Shown here piece by piece: positions 32,152 through 48,528 of a stretch of DNA of 64,000 nt. How positions within the stretch are numbered: the first letter of the stretch is position 1; each line of letters starts with the position of its first letter. The position numbers and the translations under genes were made by a program. Location: positions 1,364,001 to 1,428,000 of the forward strand of contig MCGE01000007.1 in the NCBI GenBank assembly GCA_002105175.1, in the 5' to 3' direction. The notes beneath the pieces are model-generated. The model saw only the letters and a program-made list of their open reading frames with translations. It did not search any database and was not told the origin of the DNA. Source of the stretch: Absidia repens. Its lineage: Eukaryota > Mucoromycota > Mucoromycetes > Mucorales > Cunninghamellaceae.

Positions 32152-34533
32152 TTGAGCTATTTCTATAAAAAATAAAGGTGAAAAAGAGAATAAGGTGTAG
32201 TTGTTTATAAGTATGATGTTAAATAAATGTAAGCCGTTTTAACATACTTACAATGATTTCGATGTCAAAAGAAAAATAAATAAATAAAAAGTGATGGAAA
32301 GAGGAAAGAGAAGCGCATAAATAGAGCTGAGATTGAATTATTTTTTTATAAAATCAAAAAAAGGAGCGTTTGAAATAGGAGGAGAGTAAAAAAAAAAACC
32401 AAAAGAGTAAAAACTTTGACAGGGAATCTTGTTTTTTTTTTTTTGTGAAGTTATATAAATATATAACTATGATAGTTGCTGTTGCTTTTTAGTGAAAAGG
32501 GTGATACATGGATTCAATACAATGCAAAAAAAGCAAGATGTAGAAGTACATGTGTCTCCTTGAATAGTATGAAGGGGGTTTTTCTGCTATGCAGTACTGT
32601 ACCATCATGGACTTTTTTCGTTTTGTAAAACTTTCGACATATTGAATCTATAAATCATCATATTTTGGCACATGATTATATTCATGTTCCTTCTTCTTTT
32701 TCTTATTACTTGGAAGTACACTCAAAAAAAAAAAAAAAAAAAGAGGACCCTGGGCGTAGAAAAGTGAAAGGCGGCGTTCAAAATACAACCAAATCTTTCT
32801 TCTCAGGTGTTAGTTCCCCTTTACGGTCCCGGGACTCCCTTAATTCCACAAGTTTGTTTCAAAATGGGAAAAGGAGACATTTCTTTGTCATTGTTTTTTT
32901 TTTTTTTTTAAAAAAAAAAGAGAATTCTCATTTCATTCGGGATTCTTATACTGACAGGTCACACAATTGATGAATCATTTCACTGTATCATAGTGACTGT
33001 AAAACCTCGATTTTATCGAACCAAGAAACCACATAACCTTTGAGAGAAACAGAAACTACCCAAGGCTGGTTTGGGGTACACATGGCTGATGAATTTTTTT
33101 TTTTTTTGCTTGTGCCTTCTTTTTTTTTGAATGTCCATGCTTGCTCTAGGTTTTTTGCTTTCTCGGAAGTCGGGTTTTAAATTCCCTTCCACAATAATTT
33201 TTTTTTCTTTCCCGTTCTTTTTTCTTTTTCCAAGAAATGACAATGGGCAAGGTAGCCGCTGTCAATGTAGCAATATCAGTTGACATCCTATTATTATCAG
33301 GAGAATGAATAAACTCACTGTCAATATCGGCATTGGACCTCAACGATCACCTTCCGACCTTAGCAACAGCAAAACGACAAGCCGAAACAATGGGAACTTC
33401 ACCACCTCTCGACCGCGAGTTTCAATGCTGAGGTGACCACTGCTGCTGCGTGAAGAATGCTGAAATCCGCTTTTTTTTATTTTTATTTTTTGGGAACCAA
33501 TGCTTCTGCTGCTCCTACTTCCAGTTGGGAATGTCATATTATTTAGGGTAGATTCAAAATGACCGTACCGTAGATCAGTGACAATAATGATAGTTTACTT
33601 TTATCATCTTTATTCTTTTGTAAACATTGATTTGCTTTGACGGACAATAATTTTTTTCAAATAAATAAAAAAAAATCAGTTTTATTTGGCTATACAATTT
33701 GAAGGAATTGACTGTATGTGTATATGTATGTGTATTTGTATGTGTATGTTTATGTGTAGCTATATATGTTTGAAAGGATGGGCTATGTGTGAATGTGCAT
33801 GGAAAAAAATAATATGGTTTGGTCGCTAATTACAAACTGGTGAAGGTGAAGGATGGTTTTGCAGGAGATATATGTATATCAGGTTGATCGGTGCTGGATG
33901 GGCATGTAGGATGATGGGGAAACAAAAAGATAGTATATAGCACGCTGACATCCCTTCTTCCAGGCCAAAATAAATCATGACCTACTACTGAAGATGAATG
34001 ACCGGCACGAGAATCTTGGAAGGGAAGAGGGAGACCGAGAGAGGGAGGGGGGGGGTGACAATAGTGATACATTTATGCTTGAACAAAAAGGAGATGGTAG
34101 CAGTTACACAACGGATCTACAAAAAGTGAAACATTGAAGCGTGCATTGATGATGGAAGAACCAAAAAAAGAAAAAGAAAAAGAGACACATATGATAATTG
34201 GGACAGAGACAATATTTTCAAGTATAAAACGTATTTTTTCTTTTTATTTTGATTTCGAATGATTTGTATTAAAAAAGAGATAGTAATTCTTTTGTGTGAA
34301 TAGAGTAATGGTGTGTGAAGGATAGAGAAAAAAAAGTAGTAATGTAAAAAACGAGTAATAATAAGAGTAATATATAGAATATAATAAAACAGAATGAGAG
34401 AATAAAATGACTACACTAATAATAATAATAATAAACAAATAAAAACATAAAATAATATAACATCCTTCAATGTTTCCAGTTATTTTTTTTTTTCCAATCT
34501 TGAATTGTCGGCCGTATCCCACGCCCTCCATTA
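32152..34533. other. Intergenic, 2.4 kb, no supported gene
   Basis: A/T-rich with many A/T runs. A likely non-coding first exon of the Msb1-like gene ends near 32252 (donor ATTGTAAGTATG on the minus strand). A GTATGTGTAT-like repeat lies at 33710-33770. Short frames at 33013-33243, 33340-33537 and 33830-34072 (minus) have biased composition, and I do not support them as genes. Confidence 0.45.
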
Positions 34534-37125
34534 CTAATGTTTTTCTATCTTGGCGATATCAGCGGGATGTTGAATAGCTTGTTCTTTTCCATTTCGAGCA
34601 TAGTCCTCTACATTCCCATTTGCCGTCATGCTACCTTGTTGTGACCGCCAGTGTTGTTGTTGTTGTTGTTGTTGCCAATTAGATTGTTGATAGCTATGGT
34701 GATAAGGTGACACATCGACATGTGGTGATGGGATACTAAGGCAAAAAGAAGAGAATAGTTAGAAAGAGACATTGGGATGAGATAAGTTCTTCTTACCTTT
34801 CAGGATGCGGGTGGCCATATCCAGGTGGAGGAAGCTGAGGAGGGGAGGCGCAGAATGGTGGTGATAGTAAGACATTGGAGGTTGCAATTGTGGCTGAGGA
34901 TAGTAAGGATGGTGGTGAGGATGTGTCGATGCCACAAAAGGAGGTGGATGATCAGTGGATGGTGAATGATTGCCAGTATGACTAGGTGTAGATGCCATTC
35001 TCACACGCGCCCAATGCTGCTGTTGCTGCTGCTGTTGTTGTTGTTGCTGTTCGTCCTCTTTGAAATGATCATAAGCTGATGGCGCAGATTCTGATCGATG
35101 CATGGGAGGAGGCAACGAAGCATAGTGCTGCTGCTGATAGGGATGATCGTAAACATTGGACGATGATGAATCTGAGCGAAGGGGTGGCGCGGGATATGGG
35201 TGGTGATGAACAGGTGGAGGAGGAAGAGATTGCTGAGGATGAGACGAGGTCGTAGGCGAAGCATGGTAATCATAGGACCCACCGGGTGAGGAAGAAGAGG
35301 CAGGGGGAGGCACCATTGGCACGCCTGCGTGAGAAGGTGCATAGACATAATGAATTCCATTGCCACCATTGTGACCGGACGATGGGTAATCATAAGAAGA
35401 TGGATAATCAGAGGCATACATTGGGTGTTGTTGCGAGTAGGTCGGTGTGTGATGAGGATGATGATGACCAGGAATCATAGGTGGTGATGTCAAAGCCGAG
35501 GATGGGTGAGGGTGATGCATTTGACGACGAATGGGACCACCCGCAGCTTCAGCAGATCCTACACTGACTTTTGTCGTTGAAGAAGAGGAGGTCGAGCCAT
35601 GAGATTCCGCATAATGACCAGGACTACGTCCACGTACAACAACCGGTTGAGATTCTGTCGAAGCGACTGGCACCAACTTCCCGGATGATCGTACCTTGGC
35701 AAACAATTCCATGACCACAATATAGTATTGCTGAGCAGCACGTCGTTTCCCATTGTTGGCGGTAGCTGATTTGAATTGGATGCGCTCAAAGGTGACAATG
35801 GATTGGTTCGCTCCCACCGAGCTAAACGAAAGGTTGCCGCCAGGACGAATAGGTCTCGCTTCTGGTGTATTTTGAGGTCCCTTATCACGCTTGGCAGTAT
35901 GTTGAATCAGAAGAATTTGCTTGTCACAATCAGATAATCGAGCAGATATACCAATATAAAACTGATCCACTTCATGGAGCATGTCTTGATCTTGCACAAA
36001 GCAGGGCAGTTCTTGACCATCATATAAAACCACCACACCTTGAAGGGAGAACGAACTGCTGATTTGGAAGTAATTGCGACGATAACATGTCCAATCGTTA
36101 TCGGCCAAAAAGAAACCACGGTCTACTTTGGATTGGATACGCACATCCAGCCTAATCAAAAAAGCCAACACGAAGGTTAATAATGGCCAAGGAGGGTGTA
36201 TCATGTGATCTATTTTAGTGACTTACACAGACGACTTATCCGTCGCATAGATATTCCCATTGTAATGTGTCATTCCAAAAGTAGGCGTATCACTTGTATA
36301 ATCCGATTCTCGACGTTTTCTTCGGATGCTGCCACTACCATTCATCAAGTAAGGAGGAGGAGGGGGAGGAAGGGAAGAGAAGGTGATGCTGGTCTATGTT
36401 GGAGCTGTTGTTGATGTACTTCATTGGTTGGCGAAGACGGTTGAGTCACAGAGTGTAAAGGTTGAAGGGAAGGTGATCCTGTTGGCCGAGGCGTCGTAGG
36501 TTGAGACATGGACACGCTATATGAAAATAAAAAAACAAAAAACAAAAAACAAATCAGAAACAAGCCCACCTCCTTCCCATTCACAGCAACTTGAAGTGAA
36601 ACGCAACACAGAAAAAAAAAAGGTTACATACTTTGGGCACGACCTTGTCGGAGAATCGGCGGATTTGACAGGACTGGCAGTAGCAGAAGGAGAATCCATT
36701 GATTTTGAAGGATGTTGTTGATGATGATTCTGAGAATATTGTTGCTGTTGTGCTTGCGGTTCCCTAAGTGTGATAAAAAAAAGGGCAAAAAACAGGGGAG
36801 GTTAGTAAACAAGGGAAGTAAATAAAAGATATGTAATTTTTTTTTATTTTTATTTTTTTTGGTGGGCGAGTGGCAAAAAATAATTCCTGGGGGAGCCTTA
36901 TCCGATAGTAAAAAGACGGATTGTGTGTTCCCTTCAGATAAAGATGTCTGCCATTCACCTACCCGCAGCATCAATAGATACACGCACACAAACACACACA
37001 CGTTCTATTATAGCTTACCTTGAACTGTATTCCAAAGGGGCCGACTGTTGTTGCATATCAAGTGGATCAGATGTTGGTCGCACAGTAGTAGAAGAATGAG
37101 GTTGCTGAGGGAGGGAATGTAACAT
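34534..37125 (-). CDS. Ndt80/PhoG-like transcription factor, with two apparent single-base gaps
   Basis: Exons: 37019-37125, 36632-36763, 36227-36516, 34797-36151, 34534-34735. The DNA-binding domain is unmistakable: VDRGFFLADNDWTCYRRNYF, then QFYIGISARLSDCDKQILL, QHTAKRDKGPQNTPEARPI and FERIQFKSATANNGKRRA. This Ig-fold family (Ndt80, XprG, Vib-1) controls meiosis, nutrient sensing or cell death in fungi. Flanks are rich in P, Q, H and S, as in activation regions. The frame breaks twice in C-rich tracts. Near 36345-36365, ...SPSLP runs to a stop while PPPPPPYLMNGS continues in another frame. Near 34835-34850, SAPP must shift to reach QLPPPGYGHPHPE and the Q-rich last exon. Each is repaired by one extra C. 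A 56-nt GTGACT..CATAG intron could explain the first, but I found none for the second. Confidence 0.85.
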
Positions 37126-38102
37126 TGTGGTGTAAGGTTATATAAGGTATTGACGGGACAATAATTGCGGGGAGGGATATATTGGTAGATCCACCTTCTT
37201 GTTAATTGACTATGCTATTGTTGTAATAAAAAGTAGATCAATGTATGAGAAGTGGTGATCCGGTGAGAGTGTACGTCCTTTTTCTTTTTTTTTTTTTGTG
37301 AAAGAAAAGGAAAAAAAAGAGGACGAGGACCCAACAACAAAAAAAACAAAGGGGAGATTCTGGGCGATAAATATTTTTAAACACCGTTAAATCAATGGGC
37401 CAATCATAACAAAGTAATTTATATTTTTTAACTATCGTAAGTTATAGCAGTAAAATACAAATAGTAGCGCTGTTGACATACAAAGACCTATCACTATTTC
37501 GATAGTCAAAAACTAGGTACTACATAAAATAAAAATGTTCACTAACCAGAAACGAAAAATATAAATGGGTGATGATGACCAATGATGACATGGTATTCAT
37601 AGAAGTGATAATTGTTCGATTTTTTTTTTTTTTTTATTGATCCAAACAAAACGAAACAATGTTTCTAAAAATACATGTCAGAGAGCAATTAAAACTTTTT
37701 TTCTCAGCTGGACTACCCGGTATCCAAGTGGAAAAAAAAAGAACTCAATTCAAGTGATCCCAACCTTTCATCCCGAGCATCCTTTTGATTTTTTACATCT
37801 TTTCACTGAAGACACCCAACTTGGTACCCCTGAATTACTAATCCGATAAATCTTTTCTGAATTGTTACCCGCAAACCCCCCTATCCCCAACCGACCCATT
37901 AAAAGTTTGAAGACAATTCCATATCATATGATAGTTAAACTATAATTTCAATTTTTTAATGATACACACATGTCAAATAAAATAGATATCAATATAAAAC
38001 CAAAACTATATAATTGAGGCATAAAGGAAAAATATAAAATAACGGAAATAGATATACCACTGAAGCTAAACAACAGCAAAAAGTGGAAGGAAAGGAGATC
38101 TA
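37126..38102. other. Intergenic between Ndt80-like and CH/GAS2 genes
   Basis: About 1 kb with A/T runs (37620-37637). It should contain the Ndt80-like promoter and the 3' UTR of the CH/GAS2 gene. No gene or repeat copy was recognised. Confidence 0.5.
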
Positions 38103-41100
38103 TCAATACCGCCGAGTCGTCTGGTCGCTATCGTGAGGTGTCATTTTCATTTCATGCTGATGTCCTTGTATATCCACCGCAATGTAGCGATCGCCATCCT
38201 TGTATCCCGCGTTGCCTGAGATGGATGATGAAGTTATTGACGTTGACTGTGATATTCTGGGTAATGGCATCGGGCGTCCGGACGTTGGTGAAGTCGCTCG
38301 TTTGGTATCCAAAAATACTTGTTGATAATCATCAACCGGCGTTGTCGTTGTCAATGAAGTTGACACGTTTCCCACCAATAAAGCATGATCGCGCAAGAAT
38401 TGTGATAGTTCTGTCCAGCCTATTTATAAAAATTGCATATAGACATGATGAATATATATATATATAATTTCTACCCAGCAATTTGTACACATTATTCCTG
38501 TATTTCTTACCTCCACCGACTCTCACCATCACCATTCGACTTTTCAAAATACGACAATAGACAAGCTTGGTACCAAACCGATATCTCCCTGCTTCACCAG
38601 GCACCATATTGAGCTCCACCTTGTACGGCGCCCTGTTCACAATCCGGCCAATTTCCATATCCAACTCATTGTGCGGATCAGCCACATACGCATTCATTGG
38701 TTGTAGTGCGATGCGTCCCATGAGATTTTGTGAAGGCATTTTGGCTGGTAGGGAGATCTTTCGACTTCGCAATCCTGGGGCGGTTGATGATGATGATGAT
38801 GATGTATTGAGTTGCCGTTCCAATTTGTTCCGCTTGGCCACCAAAAGCGCATACTCCGTTCGTCCCGACCCTTCTACCATCATGGCAGCCTGCCGTGTCT
38901 TTTCCAAACTGATATCCAGTGCTTCCATGTAGACCTTAGCCTTTGCTTTTCCACCATCTGCCACCAAAAGTTGTTGTTCCAGTTGATGCAGATACCCTTG
39001 CACCTCCGCGGCGGCCGACCAGTACTGACACATGCTGAGGTTGTGGCGAAGATGTTGTTTATGTTGTTGTATAGTCTGTTCCCACCCATCCAAGACACGG
39101 TCGACATCTCCACGGTCAATCCAGTTCGTGGTCAATGCATCCAGCGCATCCATCACTTTGCGTACTTTCATTGCCAATGCAGGTTGTGTTTCGTAGACCA
39201 ACGTTGTCAATGCTTGCTGAGCCTCTATCAAATCCTGTTCCTGATTCATCATCGCCACTGAGTCATCGTGATAAAATCCAGACACCAACACCGTCATGCG
39301 GTGGCCAGCATGTTCAAGTAGATCCAATAGGTCTTGCCATTGTTGCTCGGCTTCTTTTTTCAACTGCCATGAGGTCACCTCCGTCAGCGGTGTATTGATC
39401 TTTTGCCAGCGTGATTCAACCTCCTCCAACAATCCTTGCATACAATGTCGCACATGATCACCAAGAGTCTTCATCAAATTATCGTCAGCATCTATTTGGT
39501 CATCCAGAAGCAAGATCCAGTCTTTCACTTTCGCCGAAAATGCATGCAGTTCCGTTTTTTCATAGTGGGTCATCTTGTATTTCCAAACATGGATATCCAG
39601 TCGCCAATCCGCAAGCTCGTTGGTAGTGCCAGTCAGGGAAAATTCAGCTAGGTCCTTGGCAAATTGATCCAAACCCATAAACAGTTTCGATGCCTGCTGC
39701 CCACATTCGTAAGCGCTGGATAATATACCCTTGAGACAATTTTGTTCCATATCCACGGCCTCTGATAAACCATTTGACGATTCCCAACATAGTTCGAGCA
39801 GAATACCATCACCATCGCCTGTAAAAAGTAAAATGATTAAATCCGATGAAAGAAGAAAAGGGGGTTTTTTTTTGTCTTGTTTTACCTTTGCCATTGTCCA
39901 AGATAGATTTATTTTGGCATAGAGACAGCAGAGGTACTACCAGATCATAGGCCGAGCTACTTGATTCCGCCATGCTTTTTAACTTGTTCCAATGCCATAC
40001 TACCAAGCAGGTATCACCATCACCATTAACATCAAAAAGAGGGACGTCCATCCATGAAGTCAACCGGTTTAAAATAAAATCCTGTTCGTCTACCACCCAT
40101 GTTTGAGCAAAGCAAAGAAGTGCCATACGCAACCCATCCACCACACCACACAATTCACTGAAGCGATCCAGCAAGAGATAATTGTTGTGTTCATCATCAG
40201 CAGCACAAGGTAAGACACCACGCACGGCGGCTAGCGTCGCATGGGCTTCTTGATATCCTCTTGAAAGGACCTTCAGCGTTTCACCACCATCCTTGTCCAA
40301 TACGATTGCCATGGTTGTCGTATCTACCCATTGTTCCAGAGGAGCGAGTATCATCTGCACCTTATTTAGCGAAGAAGAAATGTGTCGCCATTGCGCCAAG
40401 GACAAAATACGTTCTTGCACACCATCCATATCTTGACCTACAGCTAGCCATAATGCATCCAATCCAGATTGTCGGGTATCCACCACACTTAAAGAAGACA
40501 AAGAAGAGTCGTGCTGTTGTTGGAGTTGGATCCATTGGTAACGAGTCCGCACATCATGGTATGACGCAGCATGTGTTGTTTCCAAGGCTATCTTTGCTTC
40601 TTTCCATTTTCGACGCAGTTCTTCTGTGGTGTCACAGTGGTCCATCTTGTCATGCTCGCCCACCCAGCAAACCAAATCGTCTTGCAGATGTTGTAGAGAG
40701 GATTCCAAATCAGTCGCTTTTGTTGCATAATCTTCTACCAACTGAGCATGTTGCAATGCCTTGAGAGTAGTCGATAACCGGGTTTGTAAATCTGCTAACC
40801 TTTTTCTTGCTTTGTCATGTACCAGGAGGACCTTTTCCTTGCCAAACATCCTGACACCATCCTGCAATTGGATTTGCTTTTCACATAAAGACTGAAAGAT
40901 TTCATGCTCCACATGCACCTTGATATCATCCATCCATTGTTGCACCTGAGCTTCCAAAGCATTCGCACCGCACTGATCCAACCTTGCATTCATATCATCA
41001 CACTTATCTTCCAATTGCTTTGCTGTTTGTAGATAAGTGACCAAAACACAAAGAGACTTGACATGATTATATGTATCCACGGTCAGTTGCTGCTGCTGTT

Positions 41101-44100
41101 TTTTCAATGTCAGAGGTATCTTGATGTTGGAAGGATACGCTTGTTGCATGGCAGTAAAGAGTTGTTCAAGTTGATGGAATGGGTAGTCAGTATATTTGTA
41201 AATGATATCCATGATATCCACCTCTGTGTTGTCGTTGTTGTTGCTGTTGCTGCTAGTGCTGCTGATGTCGAGTTGCTGTAGCCATAGAGAAAGATGATGC
41301 TGTGCATAGTTTAACCCATCCATATCAAGTTGCCATTGTTTTTCCCATCCAATCCTTTTGGTATGCGCATCAAGTTCGCCCGCCATCAAATGCTCGACAG
41401 ACGCTACAACATCACCATAAGCCATCAACACTTTCCATCGCACCAAGTCATCTACCACCAAAAACGAGGGCAGATAAGGAATTTGAGATCCAGAATGTTG
41501 CCAGAGTTGTACCACTGACGACGCCAAAGCACGGGTTTCTTTGTCTTGGACCATCCTTGATTGATCAGTTGACAAAAGGCTTTCCTCCAGACAATGACTA
41601 AGAGACTGACGATGCTTGAGAATACCATCCACCGACATCATGTATGCATTGACCATCGTGGATTGACCAAGCAAAGCATGCATTGCATCCAGAAGCCCAT
41701 CCAGACCTGCTACTTGATCACTAAGAAGCTGCTGCCGTTGACACATTCGACCCACTGTCACATTGTTGTCAATATCCATTGCCAGAAGATTATCCCATGC
41801 CTGCTGTACCCGTTCAAGATTGTGTTTGTATCCCAACACCTGCTGCTGAATATTATCCAACGTCCCATTGTCATCAGTATCCACCAATGCATGTAATGCG
41901 TTTGAGGTTTGTCGGATCCATGTACTAGTTTCATGCCATTGCTGTTCCCAAGAATGTCGCTTTTCCAGTATATCCAACCGATGTTCATAGTCCATCAAGA
42001 GCTGCTTCACCAAAAGGGCAGATTCATCATGCTTGATACATTGGTCAAATTGAGCTGTTGCTTTTGCATTTGCTGCTTCTGTCGCCACCACCGAAAATAA
42101 TGCCATCTTTTGTTCATACTGAAGCTTCCTTTCAGCGTAGTCTTGCTTCAATACATCCAGACCATCAACATCGTGTGTCCAAGGGTCAAACAGAGTAGAT
42201 TTCAGCGCCACCAATTGCACCGCTAGAGTTTGCCGAATTAAATTCAGCTCCTGTTGATTTTCCAGTTGAGTACATTTTGATTGGTACTGCACCAGGGCAT
42301 GGTGGCACCCCAGTTTGCATCGATCCAAGGTATCTTTCCAATGTTGAATAAAATCGTCCATAACGCATACACCATCATCATCATCATCATCATCATCTCC
42401 TTCTTCCACATCAGAAATGCTAGCCATCAAACCATCCGTCAATGCCAACACACGAGAGGTATCCACATCCAATTCCGCCACTTGATCCTCCAACAACGGT
42501 TTTTCGTAAAGGTTCACATTTGCCACGCCAAGTACATTTTCCAGCTCGTCCGCCTTCATCTGCACCATGCGACATTGATGTAAAGAGTCCTCGATGCGTC
42601 TACGTTGAGCAATCCGTTGTCCAGTTGCATCCAATCCGAGCAGTAGTTGTTTCCATTGTTGTATAAACACATCATAATCACTGTCCACCGATGCTTTCAT
42701 GGTTGAGGTTGTTGAATCAATAACCATCACTGATGCTAGATGCTGATAAAGACCAAGAACAGATGCATAGCCACCATTGGGATTCCCCATGAGTGCGACA
42801 CGGTTGGATAAAATTCTCCATTGTTGTAATAATGACAGGTGAGAGATCGTCGTCTCATTGTTGTTCCATGTGGCTTGTTGTTTTAATCCCTGCACCGAAT
42901 TGTTCAATGCCACAAGATCTGACCATGCGACCCCAAACGTGTGTTTCCATTCCACCATCAGCGCATGCCAACGTGCCACCCGTTTGGACTGTGAGACCAT
43001 GGTATCGAGACTGTCTAGCACCTGGATCACTACCGGCTTGGCCACAGCTCCACCAAAGGACAAGGAGGAGGAGGAGGAGGAGGAGGAAGATGATGATGAA
43101 ACATATTGCGTCAAGGCCACGACGTCCAAATCTTCTTGCTGATATAGACGCACCGTATCCACCCACGACGACTTGTCCTGCTGACCATCCACCACCTGGT
43201 TTTGCTGATATTGCTGCATCGCTATCCATGTTTGAATCCGGTCCGCTTTTTCAAGTAATCCAAGTGTATGTCGGATCCCCGTTCGAAGACATGCATGACG
43301 TTGGACCAACACATCCAAAAGATACCCCAGGTCGTTGTTGTCGTCGTCATCACCATCTATCGATGTCGTCAGGCTAGCAAATTGGGCGTCTATCACCTGA
43401 AGCTGGTCCAGGAGTTGGCGTGTAGGTGAAATCAAGTCGGGGCAAGTCGAAGGTGCAGGTGATAAGCGAGTGAAGTTCACATATATGTCCCTGAGTTGAT
43501 CCAGTAATAATAATAAGACAGACAAACGGCGGGTATGAGGATGATGTAAGTAGCTGTCGATTGATTTCTGTGTTGCGACCATCCAACACCTCGTAGTAGC
43601 CATAGTGTCGCCGTCATTTAGTCCAAGTTGCCAAATTGGGAGTGTAGCCGCATTGATGACTGCAGGTTGTTGTGCATATTGGTAGTGGTAATGGTCGTCG
43701 TCAGTGTCGCTGTTGCATAATAATTGATCTTTGCCGCTTTGGTCAGGAGTACCGAAGGAGGAGGAGGAGGATGGAGGGACAGTCAATGAATCTACAAGGT
43801 CGCCGATGGAGGTGGAAGTAGTCGATGCGTTGAGATGGTGTCGATATAAGTGGATGGCCAATGTGTCAATGGTTGTGTGCCAAAGTGTCTGTGCCAAATC
43901 GTCCGCAAGAAGAAGGCACTCGATGGTAGTATGCTGTTCCAGGGTGGCCACAAGACTAGGTAGGGAACTGGGAGTAAATCGATGAATTAAACACAGTAGC
44001 ACTTTTCCATCGTCAATACAAGAGAAGCGGGGTAAAATTGATAAAGCAGTGTAGACTTCGAGCTGACGCTGTACCCATGATATCAGTTCGCTATTGGTGG

Positions 44101-44299
44101 AGGAAGTATCGTCACTGCTGCTAATGGATGATGCTGTAGTAAGTGATGAATTTGAAGATCGTAATGGGGGTGGTGAAGTATAGTTGTTGGGTGGTCGAAA
44201 AAGAGTATCAACCCGTAAAGTAGTGTTATTGGTGCACGTTTCACTAATGATGTTGAGTTTGTCAAATGTTGAGGGTGTACAAAACGTGTCGTGCAACAT
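38103..44299 (-). CDS. Large CH-spectrin-GAS2 cytoskeletal linker (2012 aa)
   Basis: Three exons: 39886-44299, 38511-39818, 38103-38419; phases agree. Start placed at MLHDTFCTPSTF; a longer frame to 44458 begins with a leucine/serine run coded by a (GA)n tract and is unlikely. Residues about 70-160 resemble a calponin-homology domain (ELISWVQRQLEVYT..., DDGKVLLCLIHRF). The middle 1600 residues are helical spectrin-like repeats: regularly spaced tryptophans, many WKD/WQQ/HQLEQ blocks, and leucine-rich heptads. Near residues 1845-1925 is a GAS2 (GAR) microtubule-binding domain: DMEIGRIVNRAPYKVELNMV, YRFG, CRILKSRMVMVRVGGGW. The last intron splits this domain at GG|GW. Architecture suggests an actin-microtubule cross-linker like animal spectraplakins, here without an evident second CH domain. 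Localisation is inferred. Confidence 0.85.
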
Positions 44300-46058
44300 G
44301 GCGATGAATATGGATACAGTAAAATAAAAGGAAGAAAGAGTGAGAGAAAGAGAGAGAGTGTAATAATAATAATAAAAAGGGTAGATGCCAAATGGGTGTG
44401 GGTATAAAGGAGGTCGGTGTAGTAAGGGAAGGAGAGAGAGAGAGAGAGAGAGAAACAATCAGGTTCCAGCTAAAAAGAAAGCTATTAAAAAGATCAAAAA
44501 AGAGAGAATCGTAAGGAGAAAGTTGCATATGATCACACTCCCTACTTGGAAAATGCGCACCACTACTGCACCACTTTGACACCAATTCCCATTTACCATC
44601 ATCACTATCAAGAGGAGGAGCGTGCGTTTGAGGTCCCGCACACCCTGTGCTATTGTGTGCCTATTTTAAACAAATAATAAAATATATTAGATGCTTTTAT
44701 TAGAAACCCTTTTTATTTCCTGCGAGCCTTCGCCTACCTATAATAGGAAGACACTGTCAAATTTTGTACGTTTCAACGAGTCGTATTCGTACACACGCTT
44801 TGTTCCATGTCTACTAAAAAAAAAAAGAATGATCAGGCAAAAATATCAATAATATAACACACATAACTCCTCCACAAAAACAATTCATCTTTACGTAGAT
44901 AACAATGCAAAACGTGTTAAAGACTAACCTTTTTTAAATTGGCTTCATTGTGCAAGGTAGAGATTCATGAAATTGGACAAATTGAGTGTGGACCATGGGA
45001 ATACAAAGTAAAAAAAAAAAAAAAAAAAAAGGGTAAGGCATTGTTCAACGCCTTTTAGGATTGAATTTAAATTCCGCAGGTGATCACTGGCAAGTATTTT
45101 TCGCTTTTGTCTCTTTTATTTTCTCTTTCGCTATGAACACTATTAAACTGAAAAACGTTACCTGTTGTAACAAAGCAATAGGAAAAAACAATCGCGACAC
45201 TTTGAAAACAAAACAAGCACGTAAGATGAACAGGAATTAGCTACCACGATTAATATACAACATGACTCACTATATACTTGACCCTAATTTTACGTATATA
45301 CTAATAGACTATGTTTTTTTGGAGGGGGGGGGGTTGACAACTCCATGGCTATACCTCTACTCTACGAATGACTACAAAAAACGGCGCCTATTATTACCTC
45401 CAATCAGAGAGAGTCTTCAGGATCGTTGGTGATTGACAGTGGTGGCAACACATCTCATCCTACTACTCCTGCTCCTGCTCCTTCTTTTTCTGGGCCGGTG
45501 GCGACTTGGAGTAGGTAGCTATTGTAGCAGGCAACCAACCAACAACAAACGAAACATTGGATAGCTTTTGGGGCAACCAACGATCAAGTCACCATGAACG
45601 TCAACCATGTGCAACGCCAATCATCGGACTTTTTAATTCAGTTTTTTACCCCACACCATCCATTAAGCAATGTACGATCAGTAACTATGGAACGAAAAAC
45701 CACGGGATCTCAATGTCATAAGGTAAGAGTTGAAAAGGAATCATAGACTTGTGGGGTAGAGGGACGGGGGAGGGGGGTTATTATTTTTTTAGTTGGCTAT
45801 GTAAAATGTGGGGGAGAGTGTGGTTTGCATATGAAATTCGATCATGGTCACGTCTATTCTCTCGTTTACACGTGAGCTACAAGAAGAAAACTTTTTTTTT
45901 TTTTTGCTTTGACTACATTTTTTGCATTGATTTTACCCCAAACAATTATCTTTAAAACCCAAAGCTCACTCTTTCGATATTCTCCTTTCTTTCTCTCCTC
46001 CTTTTTTCTTTCTTTTCTTTCTTCTATTAGTTTATAGCTATCTCGCACTCTCCTTATT
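44300..46058. other. Intergenic, probably divergent promoter region
   Basis: Lies between the minus-strand CH/GAS2 gene and the plus-strand aldehyde dehydrogenase gene. Contains (GA)n at 44432-44453, an A-run (45010-45030), and CT-rich DNA before the dehydrogenase start. An exon-like stretch (45594-45721, ATG through CATAAG|GTAAGAG) has no partner exon and is not called. Confidence 0.5.
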
Positions 46059-48313
<2,255 letters not shown>

Positions 48314-48528
48314 TTTTATTAGCTTTAGTCCTCTCCCCCCCCCATCCTCCTCTCTCCCCTTATTTGACAATAAAAAAAATTCCTGTGTTTCGACCCGTCC
48401 TCCCGGTATTTGATGACCCGATATTCCGCTTTTAGATTATCTTTCGCACGATCATTTGACAGGTACTTCAAAAAAAAAATTTTTTTTATTCCTCTTTTCT
48501 CCCTATCTTTATTCATATATCCTCTAAC

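Noticed and set aside
33340..33537. 65-codon minus frame rich in Ser/Arg
   Set aside because: Contains an A-run-coded KIKIKK stretch, no splice partners and no family resemblance.
44300..44458. Upstream extension of the CH/GAS2 protein starting MFLSLSLSL
   Set aside because: Coded by a (GA)n microsatellite and poly-Tyr codons; the ATG at 44299 gives a normal start.
45594..45721. Exon-like segment with ATG and a GTAAGAG donor upstream of the dehydrogenase
   Set aside because: No acceptor or continuing frame could be joined to it, and the dehydrogenase has its own good start at 46059.
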